This document shows, piece by piece, positions 1 through 11,854 of a DNA stretch of 64,000 nt (position 1 is its first letter; the number at the start of each line of letters is the position of its first letter). The notes under the pieces were generated by a model. It was not told the DNA's origin. It ran no database searches and saw nothing but the letters and a program-made list of their open reading frames with translations. The position numbers and the translations under genes were made by a program. Source of the stretch: Penicillium oxalicum (lineage: Eukaryota > Ascomycota > Eurotiomycetes > Eurotiales > Aspergillaceae); NCBI RefSeq assembly GCF_001723175.1, contig NC_064657.1:1488001-1552000 (forward strand). Reading direction: 5' to 3'.

Positions 1-99
1 CCTCATTTGGGTTGATTCCTGGGTAATTGAGGGAGAGGGAAAAAATCTAGGAAAAAAAAAAACGAAAAAAGAAGAAAAGAGAAGAAAAGAAATACTCAC

Positions 100-145
100 T
101 GTCACCTTGTACCTTGGCAGACCAAGTCATCTTACTGATCAACAT
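100..145 (-). CDS. Possible first exon of a leftward gene (partial)
   Basis: On the minus strand an ATG at 145 opens 15 codons that run into a good donor (GTGAGT at 99-94), leaving phase 1. A second in-frame ATG lies at 130. A strongly pyrimidine-rich tract (minus-strand reading of about 150-210) sits immediately upstream of the ATG, as is usual for fungal 5' leaders. The rest of the gene would lie beyond the left edge, so no product can be named. The call rests only on start, donor and leader context and could be chance. Confidence 0.3.
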
Positions 146-1358
146 GGATCATCGCGAGAGAGATCAAAAGAAAAGGAGGGAAAAAAAAGCAAAAAGGAAG
201 AAAGTCATGTCAAGCTCGAGTGAAGAATACTTCAGTCGGTACCTCACATGTGCCGGAGGGTTATACCCGTTTTGAGTTGCTGCCTGAGAGAACGGGAATG
301 AACCAAGTTTGGGTGTGCGGAGTCTCGAGTACTCCTATACTGTTAGTGGCTTCCAATCTCATCGAGCTTGCTCAATCTGTTCGAGCCTCATTCCATGTTC
401 TGACGGGAACGAGATGAGAATGAAGGAGAACGAAGGTACAGATGAACATGGCATCTTTACCTGTATACCACTACTTGGGAGAATGATTGCAATCAAAAGA
501 TTTTCCTCATTAATCGACAAGTCTTTTACTTAGCTTTTAATTCCAGGTCTCATCGTCCGTTTTAGTTACTTGTTCGTCTTTTCTCCACTTCACATCCATT
601 TATCTATTTGATGCAGTCATGAGAAAAATGGAGAGCACGCCCAAAGACAGAGAGAGAGAAACAACCAGCATGTGTGAGAGCAGAGTACAACCGGAGCCCG
701 AGGCAATTGGAAATGGGCAAGACCCATTTCTCTCTCTAGAGTTTTTTTAATAAAAAGCCCGGACTTTCCCAAGGGCGTTCAGAGCCTAGAGGCTCGAGGC
801 GCTAGAGGAGAAAAATGCAGATAATCGGGTCCGCCCAACAAGAAAACACAAAAGTGCTCCGACACATGCAGATTTGCCCGTTTTCAATCAAAATAAGGGG
901 GTGGAGGGGAAACAAAACTCTCCCCTGCGCGATGAGGTGAATAACTATACCCTGGTCGTCGCCTCACCACCGCCCAGTGGACCTCAATCCACAAGTGCTC
1001 TTCTCCAGAGAATATTGCGAAAGGACCAAATGACAGATCCGAACCCATGAACGACAGGAACTGGAACTCCTCAGAAGACAACAAAGAGCTGTCAAGGAAG
1101 TTTCGGCCCGCTCCCGATTCCCTAGCACGCTCTGGGAACCAAGGATCCCCTGGTCTGGTGGGTGCTTTTGGTCTGGTCTGGGCTGGTCCGGTCCGGTCCT
1201 GGTCTCGAGTAAAAGTACTTGGACTGGTACTTTGCACTAGTACTCTTACCTCTTTTCTGGCTGGAGTGGAGCAACTAGCGGGTAATCGGTTAGAGTTAGA
1301 TTGTCGAGTCGGGGGCCGCGGGCGGAGAGGTTTGTTAAACTCGAGGCTTTGACTTGCA

Positions 1359-1381
1359 GAAGAGAGAGAGAGAGAGAGAGG
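1359..1381. repeat. GA dinucleotide microsatellite
   Basis: Uninterrupted (GA)n run of about 23 nt in non-coding DNA. Confidence 0.9.
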
Positions 1382-4300
1382 AAGAAAGGATGGATACTGC
1401 GGAATAGGAAAGGTATACAGGGATCTACACCCGCAGACAGGGCATGACCGAGGACTTTGACACAAAGAGACTCGATTTTCACCGTAAAAGAGCAAAAAGA
1501 AAAAGGTCACTTCATGATATAGCTCCCGAAACCAGTCTAGCGTCTGTATGGGTCGACAAACAGATCGCGATTTCATGAAACTCTTGACCGTCCCTCGGAA
1601 ATCAGCCGTACGGAGGGGTGTCCCATTGGCCCCATCAGTGAAGATGATCCTCAAGTGGTCCTTGTCTCCTTCGATCCCGAGACGACCAAAGCCCGCAGAT
1701 GGCAGCGACCGACATCGATAGGACACATACGCACAAAGAAAGTGAGGCAGGCGACACCCGACCGAGGAATGGAGATCGTCCAGCAAAAGAACGAGGGCGC
1801 TACTCAGCCCGGAGACTGAAATTCCTCGTATTGCCACCCTGTCATCACTGACCTGACTCGCGTCAAGTCACGGGAAGCATTCCTGCACTAGTCATTCTCC
1901 GCATGGTCGAATGCACACCCAAGAGGGGGAATTGGTTGGTGGTCTCCTGGAAATGCCACAGTGGTGACCAACAGCGACTCAGACACGCGAAGGAAGCATG
2001 ACGGCAAATCCAGAGAGAAAAAAAAAGCCAAAAAGGTCGACCACCAGGACCAATTTCCCTCAAATCAAATAGAAATGAGGCAGCGGGCAATGCATTCCAT
2101 TGTTGCGGCCAGTGCACTCGACAGAAGAATTAGTATCGGCTAGACGGCATCCCGGCCAGTGTCATAACTGTACACTGCGCACACCGTCGAGTCCATAGTG
2201 TGACTGGTGACGGTGTTGATCTACTGTATTGTATCGCTACTCCTCAGGAGTCCGTCGTACCATCCTTCATTCTCAATAACTGACGTACTGACCAAAAGTC
2301 GTCAGAGTTCAGACTACTGCACGATTATGTACGATGGTCTCAGATCGCACGCGCCTTTTTCTTTTTTTTTTGCTTTTTGCTTTTTTTTTTTTTTCTCTCT
2401 TCCCCCCGCCCCTCGCCTTGGCCTTTTCCTCTCTCCCTCTCTCTCTTTTTCCGTCCTTTGGCCTCCCCTTTTGAGAAGTTCCGACTCTCACTCAGGTCAT
2501 CCCCCCCTCGCCCTTCTTCCCTTCCCCGAACGGTCCTGTCATTCCCGAGTGAGTGGAGCCACCTGGTTGGAGACACTACTGAAAGTCCGTCATCCCCATT
2601 CATGCCAATAGGATCATGGACCATGGACTTTTGGTCGATGGGCACAGAAACACCTAATGCAGTCCAGCGGACGGTCGGGCAGATCTCATTAGCGGACGAC
2701 CAAGATCCATGCGGCTAGCCTATTTGGGTGAATCTCGCTCAACACCAGACGTCTACGTCAAATCACCATCGTCCAGGACCATGTCCCTCGAGTCCCGTAT
2801 AAGATCAATACTGGATAGACGATGCAGATACGACATCTTACAGTACATGCTGTGGAGGTATCGTAGTACCAGAATGGACTACTGGAAATAGGAGTAGTCT
2901 AGTGGAAGCTATCGCACGGAGCAAGAGTCCTGAATGAGTTTAGATTCCGTGGATCCAATGGGCGGTCCCTCCCCCCCTCTCCCATTCCTATCAAGGATCA
3001 TCGACGTAGCTCTCCACTGCTCCTCTGTGACTTGCTCTCCCGTCCTTGTTCCACTCGAGGAGGAGGAGAAGAGTGGACCTTGGATCCTTTCGGTTCGGTC
3101 CAGCCCCGTACTTGGTCCATGCGGCGGACGGAGACGGTGGTGTGCAGATGGCGGATTTTTATTGTTGCGGGTGCTGAACACCCGAGGCTGCAAGACTCGA
3201 ACAAAAGTCACGAGTCACGACGGTACTTCGTAAGTTGTACTTGGTAACAGTCCTGCTACTCTTGTACATGATGAGGATGATTGTACTCTGCACCTTGAAG
3301 CACCATGACATTGCATCGTCACATACTGTACCCAATACACATGCCTCGATGGCGCTTAATTCTCCCCAGGATTCGTACTTTGAACCTCTGGCTCAATCTG
3401 TACGCTCCTACGAGTCAATCAATAGCGACAGTCGTATACATAACCCCTTTTTTTTTCTTTCTCCTATATCCTTGATTCGTGGTACGCCAGCGGTAACCCA
3501 TACTATCTGTACCTCGTGCCTCCTCCTCATCCAACGAGTTTCAACTCCACCCTTCCACGGATCCCTCGGCTGACCATTCGCAATCGTGAAGGGGTGAACA
3601 TATCCAGTTAGCCCTTCGAAGAGGATCAGCCCCGTCGTCCGCTTGGCCAATGACTTTATTCGAAAGAAGGTCGGATCATGTCTGGCGTCCCCCTCTCTAC
3701 AGTTAACCTCCCGGTCTCCAGCTCATGACTGGCCAGTGGACTCGGTTCGCTGTTCTCTCTTTTGTTCTTGGTTTGTTCTAAACTGGTGCTTTTGGTATAA
3801 CTATGGTGACTGGATGGCTGGATGACTGGATTGAATGGATCATAGGAATGGTTCTTTAGTGATTCTCAACTCATATGCTTGGTTATATCATCTCGGTTCA
3901 TCGGGCTGTACCTTTTTCCGTTTTTATTTTTGTCCTTTTCTAACTTTCAATCTTTCCTTGTTCTCTTTTGGGACCAAGTCGAGGCACGGTACAAGAATCG
4001 TCTATCCGCCATCGTAATACGACTGAAGTAATTCTCCATATCTACCCATTTCTCGCCATCGCATCAACTATCAAATCCAGTAATTGATAAATGACTCTCT
4101 GGCTCCCCCCTGGAACTCGTTGCGAATAATCCAAGTCCATTCCGATCAATGCGAAGAGACCTCGGTTCAAAAAGCCGTCAGCCACCGCATATGCGAGTCA
4201 TGCCAAGCACACACGTCCAATCTAAATCCGTCCATCTGTCCATCTTTTTGTCCCAGTCAGAGATTAACCCTTTGGGATGGAAGAGTAGAGCATACTATAC

Positions 4301-6533
4301 TACTTCTTCCAATATGAACCTTTGAGTTGTCTGTCAGGACGACTACGACGAGCCAAAGCAGTAAGGTTTCGGGAACTGTTCATCCTCCGTTGCCGCTAGT
4401 CATGATGACGGACAGATCGAGAAGGACTGTAGTCACAGTCGGAAGGAAATGCAGGAAACCAAAATCTCCTAAACCTTCAAGATTCAAGATTCATACCACA
4501 TATCTACTAAATTTCCTGACCAGTGAGCTTCCCCGCCTACTATCCCCAGGCCACGAGCGACCTAGGAGGAATGTTCGCAAATAGTCAAAACTGGAAGTGA
4601 GAAACTCTGAATATCACAGATATGGAAAACAATAAAGAATTCCCCTACAAGAAGAGAGGGGAAAACAGAACTACAAAGCTTGCAATGCAGTATCGGCCGG
4701 GACAGATATTGTTCAACGCCGAGATCATACCTTATTTTTTTTTCTTGGTTTGATCCCCCCCCTATCGCGCGTGGAGACATGGTCACCCGTGCTGCCGGAG
4801 GACCGAACCATTTTTGATCCACACGATTGGAGAAGGAGGGGCTTGTGTCCGTTATCATGAGATTTCAGTCATGTGTCCGAGAAAAAAGACGGTCCAGGCA
4901 TAGAGTAGCCCGTGGATATGAACAAAGAGCTCTTTTTTTTTTTTTCTTTTTTTAAATTTGCCTTGGGTCGTGGTTGAACGGAGAAACGTGTGCCCCGCTC
5001 ATCCCGACGATATCCCGGAGTCTGGGTGACGTTTAGCTCGAGTGTCGATCCGGCGTCGTTTGGCCCATCCTCCTTCTCCTCCTTTCTCTTGTTTCAATTA
5101 ATTGCAGTGGACGCTTGCTCTGGTCCTTGTAGAAATCTCGGTTGATCGTCGATTTGAGATCTTGCCGATCGATGAGGACACTACTGCGTGGTGTGTGCAA
5201 GACTAGTATGTGCCACGGATATGCCTGTCCTGAAAGATCATCGAGTGAGAGAAATCGAATCCTCCCACGTAATTTGTAGCGATGGACCGATTACCAGACG
5301 GTCATTTCCTATTCATACTCATTCGATTACTACGCTATAGGCCCCTAGAGCGCAGCAGGGTCCAGGGTGGATACAGCTATACACAAGACCCGTCGTACTA
5401 TACCCATGTACCCTTCGTACAGACGGACGGTCCTTGTACTTTGGCAGATCGTTCACAGAGGCGAACTCAACAGAGTTTCCACTAATGGATGGTCATGGCT
5501 CATGGTCTCCACTGTCCTTGGGTTGTCGGACCGGGCACGGCTGGGATGGTACCTTCCCACCTTGTCATCTGTCCGGTGCTCAGTCCTGAATCCAGTGGGC
5601 TGGAAGAGGCTCGAGCCTGTGCCGGTGATGGGGGCGGCCATGGTCTCTGGACGAGGGATCTGGTCCTTGTCCTGCGCGCCGGCAGAAGGAGCAATGTATG
5701 TCATGGGGCAGGCGGGAGGAGAGGGGGAAGTACTTTGAGAATTGATCCTGAAACAGGAGGCTTTGGACCGTCATGACTCTACTCTTCAACTCCTCGTGAG
5801 AGTGGTGACCGTTGTGAACTTGGATGAATTGACGAGGGGGGGGGCCGAGAAAGGTGGACACCCACACGGAATCAATGAATCCACTCGACTTGAAGTGTAC
5901 CGTGTCCATCCGCTCCCAATATGCCAATTTTACCGTGGATCCAACTGTCTGTCCAAGTGGACGAGGGAACAAGTCAACCAGTGGACAAGGTGGACAACGG
6001 AGTCGCCCACAGGCCACACGGGCTTGGCCGTAAGTAGTTCAGCCGCGGGACTTTTGAAGTTCACGGACCCCCTCCACTCCTCCTCCCGAAACGGAGATCG
6101 TCCTTTTCTTTTTGCACGCCCTCCTGCTGCAACCCCTTACCGATGCGATCCTCTATCCGTTGTCACGTTAGATGTCACTGCGTGAGATCATGTTGTGTGG
6201 CCTAGGCTTTCGAAGCTCAAAGACACTTGCCAGTCACCCGGCACGCATCCAGGGTCCAGTGTCCAATATCCAATTGTCAACCTGGATTTTTGGATTTGCG
6301 GGCGCTCCCATATCGTCAACTCACAGCTCCCGGCGGGAGGGGGGTCCATCTCCTCCTCTTGACCATGCTGCGTCACTGCAAAGCCACACGTTCATGGGGA
6401 GGAGAGGGGAAAGCTGGCTTCGAAGGGCTCCATGCGGTGCGGTGCTGATTTGATCGGGGAAGCAGGGGGTCGTGCGTCCGCTTGCCGCAGCTCGCCATAA
6501 AGAGTAGTGGGGCGATTTAGAAGAGGGTCGGAA

Positions 6534-6553
6534 GGGGGGGGGGGGGGGGGGGG
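6534..6553. repeat. G homopolymer, 20 nt
   Basis: Twenty consecutive G residues in intergenic DNA. Such a run could form a G-quadruplex and its length is prone to sequencing error. Confidence 0.85.
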
Positions 6554-8946
6554 AAGAGTGAACGAGACAGAGTGAGAGAAAGGAGACTCGAATTTCCTGA
6601 GCCCATTATGAGCAGTCTTGGAGAGAGAAAAAAAGAAAGAGAATACTTAGAGAAAGAGGGGAAGAAGGTGTAGTGTAGAGACATGTGTGAGATGTGAGAT
6701 GTGAGAGTGATGACGATGAGGATGATGGGGATACGAATGAGGGACTGGCTATTGCTCAAGCGGCACGGGACAGGACGACACGTGAATTGCACACCTCCAT
6801 CTCCTCGATGGCGATGCCTGGCGGAAGGCACCTTGATTGAAGGCGACGAGGAAAGATGAGCCTCCAACGCGTCAAAACGGATCCATCGGGTCAAAGGCTC
6901 AAGTGGTTATATGATTCGTCTTGACTTACGAAGGGCAAAATACTTGATGGACTACAGTTTTTCAAGTGGACTGATATATCTAGATTGCGAAAAAAAGTGT
7001 TTGTTTGATGTAGGACATTTGGTACGTTGATCTCTGCGGAGACAGCGTAGGCAGAGAGGTACCGTGACTTGGCAGTCCGTTCGGAGTCTTAGTACTACTT
7101 CATCCTCGAGACACCTCTTCGGGTTCTCGCGTGCTTCTTGTTCGGTTGCTTTTTCTGTGGCATTGCGGTGCGGCTGCGGCCAGGCCTGTTCAGAGTACGG
7201 GGTAAATCTTCGGATGGGATGCAGCGGGAGAGGTGGAACTGGCCGGTTATCCAGAATGGACCGTGGCTCAACTGGCGCTGACAGCAGCCCTGTTGCACCC
7301 ACGGTTCTCGTCAAGGTTCCAAGATGCGCTCCATTTCACCCTCACCATCAGAACGTGCAACAGTCGGCAGGACCAAGAAACTGAATGATACAGCTGCCAG
7401 TCGCAACGGTTATGGAGTTTTCGTGTGCATCGAGTTCCACTCATTGAGTTGCCTTCCCTTAATACCTTTTTTTCCTTTTATTTCTTTATTTCTTTTCCTT
7501 TTTCAATTTTCCAATTTCCAGGCCCTCTCGTTGGATTGTCCCATCGTCGGCTGCACGGTGCCTCGCCTCTGCGCCAGGAAGATCCCCAGATAGAGTTTCC
7601 TTGACGGTATTTTGATTTTTGTCCGTTTTTTTTTTTTTTAAACTTGAATTCTGAATTTCCCCTCTTTCCGATTTCCATCATTTTTGCAGGAATTGGATAT
7701 TCCCTCGTTACCTCGTTCTGGTGCTCTCTTTCGGTCGCCAAAAAAAATAGAACCCCCCAAAAAACAATATCCATATTCCTTTTTCCACTGCCAAATCATA
7801 AATGCCACTTGATTCTTTATTCCCTTTTTCCAGCTCGATCGCAACCGCTTGCTCCGTCTTCGTGAGGCCACTCAACCCTCCCCCTGCTCGAGGTTGACTC
7901 GGGGCTCCAGCGTGCGCCTCCCAACTGGCAGGTCTTTTTGTCGCGGTCCTTTTGTCTGGTCCTCCACCCGCAGGTCAAGTTGCCTGTGATCGCATTCTTC
8001 TGAGTCTCTGCGCCCTCTGCACGGGTCGACAATCAATTGAGATAGTGGCATTATTATTTACGGATTGACCTGGCCCGTGGTGGAGATTCCCTCGTCCGAG
8101 TCGGATTCTTTTTGAGTCGTGCCTCTGGACTCTTCTCTCGGGCTTCCTCTTGCCTCTTTGGCGCTGACATGGGGACCGTTGACTTGGCTCCGTGTTCACA
8201 TCTGATCTTTTGACAACCGTCGTGTTCGGTTCTCCAATGCGTACTTCTTTATTTGCCTGATTTTCCCTTCCACTTCCCTGTCCCTCTTCTTTATTATTAT
8301 TTTTGAGGAGGGGAATTTTCCTCTTTCCTCTTTCCGCTACCTGGTGTCTCCATTTCCTTTTTTTTTTTGCCTTTTATTCTTTTGATTTTCCTCTGATCCT
8401 CAAGAGTCTGTGTGATTTGAGGCGATGACCAATTCCTCTTGCCTCTCTCTTCACGATCATTGATTTCCTACTCCTGATCTCGATTGTCGGCACATCTGAC
8501 GTTTCGAGCACCTCGCGCTTTCTTTCTCCCTGGCTCACTCTCTCTTCCTCTCCAATCTACGTCGAGCTGCCTCGGCTTCAAGCTGCTCTCTGATCGTGAC
8601 ACTCGACTACTCCGGTTTCTCACTCGGCGACTCCGCATGTGCTTGAATTGAAGCGTTTGAGAAACTTCCCCAACGCCCGGCTTGTTGCTCACACTCTTCA
8701 CCACCTCTGACCGGGCGTCATCTGAGTTGGTGATCAACGAAACCACCACACCCGACGTCTCAACATCTTTCCCGACACGGGCTTCATAGCCAGCGGGTGG
8801 ACCACCACCATCATCTTCTGTCAACACCGGCGAAGGACAAGCAAGTCAACCAAGGCTTGTGTTTTGCTTTTCCGCAATTCACGCCTGCCCGAGGATTCTC
8901 CCGTCATCAGAACAGAGTCGATAGTCGGCATCGCTTACGTCTCACC

Positions 8947-10655
8947 ATGGAACCATATCCCGCACCGTCATCCGCGACGCTGTCGCCCCAATCACCACCC
9001 GTTGGTCAACCCCCATCCTCGATCTTTCGACCCCGCCGATCCGACGATTGGCATGAGTATCGCGAAATCATCGAGCAACTCTACCGCAATGACCAGCTCA
9101 AATTACGAGATGTCAAGCGGATCATGGAAAGAGAATATCGATTCTATGCCTCGTAAATCTCTCCTCTCCCCACTCCTCTACTCTACCTCCCCCCCCCCCC
9201 CCCCCCCGGCAAAGTTTGAATTGTCCGTTTTTTCTTGTGCCTCTCATGCCTCTTGATGTCCTGTAGCCATAGCATGGACTTGGCTTTTGTTTTGAGTTGG
9301 ATAGTATGCCGTCATGTGCCTTTGGGTCACGGGAACTTTGTATTGATCATGCAGGTGACCGTGGGTCGTCTTCGATCGTCGCTCATCCGCAATTGCTTCC
9401 CCGTGTCACTTTTTGTTGTGTTTTCCCCCCTTCATTTGCCTTCTTCTCTCATGAGATAATCTCTCCCATCTTTACCCATGCTTTTGATTTGATCTGTCCA
9501 TAAGCCTTCTCCCGCCTCGAGATACTCTGCACCACGTACGACAGGCTAACCTTTTCCCCCGCAGAGAAAAGCAGTATAAAGATCGACTGGCCGCATGGCA
9601 TGTTCGCAAGAATATCAAGGCCAAGGAAGTGCACTTGATGATTCGCAAACAGCAGAAACGCGCGGCACGAGGGAAGGAGACGGCATTCCGCGTCAACGGC
9701 CAGGATGTCGATCCCAAACGAATCGCCCGTTTCGTGCGTCGGTACGGACGCTCGTGGGATCACGATCGAGACCGAGACGCTGAAGATCAAAGTCCCGAGC
9801 CAAGTACGGAATACTGCTGCCCACTTAGAGGTCGTTGACAGTTCACTGTGATCTAACAAGGTTGAACAGAGACTCCGTCGGACATGACTTGCTATACCCC
9901 TGAGCCGGAAGATACGGCTGCCACGCCTGTCTCACCACCCGATGTACAGTCCCCGACGAGGGAAACATCCACCTATCCATTAAACTATGGTATGTTTCTG
10001 AGCCGGTGCTGCGCCTGAACCCGATTCGGGTTGCACGTTGAACGTCCGCTGGCAGACTCATATGAAGACTGACCCCGTCTGAATAGACCCAAATTCCATT
10101 GAGACCCTCCCTGATCTCATCATGGATGATGATCATCACGCGTTTCCACCGATGCACATGCATCCCAATCAGGCTCAACGAGCATCGCGAAGACCATTTC
10201 ACCCCTCAGAGCCATCGATGCATCAACTACCACAGCCATCATATTCATCCCACCCGTCTCACTCCTCTCATCCTTCTCACCAATCTCACCCATCTCACCT
10301 ACCGGCTCCTGGAGCTCATCAGTCCAGTCATCCGCCGTCACATGCCATCGTTCACCCGCTCTCACCGCAACCCACCAATCCCCATGCACAGAGCCACGAT
10401 CACCACGCCCATGCCCAACACGCTCAGCCACCAGCCATGCTGCCTCAACCGGGGAGCTCACAGCTCCGGGCGATACATCCGAATAGCGTCCCGGATGTCT
10501 ATGCACACACTCATCCGGGCACCTACGCCAGCCTCGATGCCTTCCAGAATCGCCTCGGGGAACTGCAGATGACCCTGAATCAGTCCATGGCCAAGTGGGC
10601 TCGAGATCAGGATCCTAACCATGAAATGCCTCATCATGAGCAGCTGGGGCTATGA
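8947..10655 (+). CDS. Clr5-domain protein with His/Ser/Pro-rich tail
   Basis: Four exons fit in phase: 8947-9152, 9565-9803, 9870-9989 and 10087-10655, giving 377 residues. Exons 1 and 2 together encode a Clr5-type domain (about residues 32-95). It starts at the tryptophan of DDWHEYREIIEQLY, continues through VKRIMEREYRFYAS, and crosses the splice into the conserved QYKDRLAAWHVRKNIK block. The family is named for fission yeast Clr5, linked to heterochromatic silencing; in filamentous fungi the domain occurs on many uncharacterised, probably nuclear proteins. The rest is disordered: an acidic, Pro/Ser/Thr-rich middle and a C-terminal tail with repeated Ser-His-Pro units (about residues 230-310). 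The ATG at 8947 was chosen because the frame above it is not Clr5-like, although an upstream in-frame extension is open. The preceding 9 kb gap suggests complex regulation. Confidence 0.88.
9189..9206. repeat. C homopolymer inside intron 1 of the Clr5 gene
   Basis: Eighteen consecutive C residues, 36 nt after the donor of a 412-nt intron that is unusually long for this genome. Confidence 0.85.
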
Positions 10656-11854
10656 GACAGATGACCGAGTTCCTTGGTTTCTGAGTTCTGCAAAGGGAGA
10701 GACTGAGACTGAGTCTCCGGTGATATACGGGAGTGAACAGAGTCCGCCAAAACGATTCGACTTATTAATTCTTTCTTCTTTTTCGATCTGTTTTGGCTTT
10801 TTTTTTTCTCTTCGCCTGTTTTCTGGCCACTCTCTCCTTGAACCTTGTGGCCGGGTCTGTGTAATGCCTCCCCTTAGCAAATATTCCCCTTTCGGACCAA
10901 CTTGTTTCATTGGTATTGCGGTCTCTACGTCTGTTTGATAAATGGGAAATTATCCTTTGACTCTTTGCTTTTCCCCCACTCCGTTATTCACCAGCCTCCG
11001 ATCTTTTTCTGTTTCATTTTTGGGGGGTGGTGGAGGGAGATGTGGAGCATCATCTTGATTCATTACTCCTGCATGTCTTTAGCGTGACCATCTGCTTCAT
11101 CTTTCTCAACTCTTTCTCCATCAGCGTGTGGACCTCGATTCAAACAGATACTCAATTTCTTTTCTCCTACGTATCTCTCCCTTTTGTCCTCTCCTTTGTA
11201 TTTTTCCCCTTTCTTTTTCCCTTTCTTCAATGTTGATTCCTCGTCTTGGGCATCCATTGCCCCCCCCCTCCCCCCATCTCCCCTTGACCATATCTCAGTC
11301 TTCCGAGCTCCATACTTCTTACATTCAAGCATTACTATCTTGCAAGGGAAAGAAAAAAAGGAATAGAAGGAAAAATGCAAAAAGTGAGCATGAACAAGAG
11401 ACAGAAAGGAAGATCAAGAATACGATAGCATCGGCGTTTCGGTAGAAGGCTCTGGTTCTGGTTTTGATCTTTAGTGTTTTTATCACATTTACTCTTCCAT
11501 CCTTGAGCACTCTTTGACTCTCTACGTTAGGGGAGATTCCAAACTCTGGTTTCCATCATGACGGAACTTCCAGGGAAACGAAACATGTTCAAATCATGAT
11601 AATTACCACGATGAACAAGGTCCGCAATAAAATGACCAGATAGATTGGGATTCAACACCAGCGTGTCTGATTTTTCTCAACTTTGATAGTCCTCCAGTGA
11701 AACCTGTACACATCTTTGTAGATAATAAGTAGTCTAATTAAAGGTATAAGAGATCTGGTTATATTAGACTTTATACTGAGCGCTGATTGAGAGCCAGGGC
11801 CTAACATGGCTATATAGCACGGCATCAGAGCACTCCGTTTTTTATCAGTATCAA
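10656..11854. other. Intergenic region
   Basis: No gene seen. The sequence is pyrimidine-rich on the plus strand, probably the 3' UTR of the Clr5 gene, and then becomes AT-richer toward the island that follows. Confidence 0.6.

Larger units (their letters stand above)
146..8946. other. Very long non-coding region upstream of the Clr5-domain gene
   Basis: I see no recognisable protein, splice-consistent gene or RNA gene in these 8.8 kb. The longest open frame (884-1837, minus strand) is low in complexity, has no recognisable motif and crosses a GA microsatellite. The left part is purine-rich on the plus strand, consistent with a leader or promoter for a leftward gene at the edge. From about 7,440 to 8,946 the plus strand becomes pyrimidine-rich, with several CAG/TAG acceptor-like sites, which resembles a long 5' leader of the Clr5 gene that may contain an intron. 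Confidence 0.6.

Noticed and set aside
884..1837. 318-codon minus-strand open frame
   Set aside because: It is Ser/Leu/Arg-rich, contains a GA-microsatellite translation, and has no motif, signal peptide or splice context; probably chance in GC-rich DNA.
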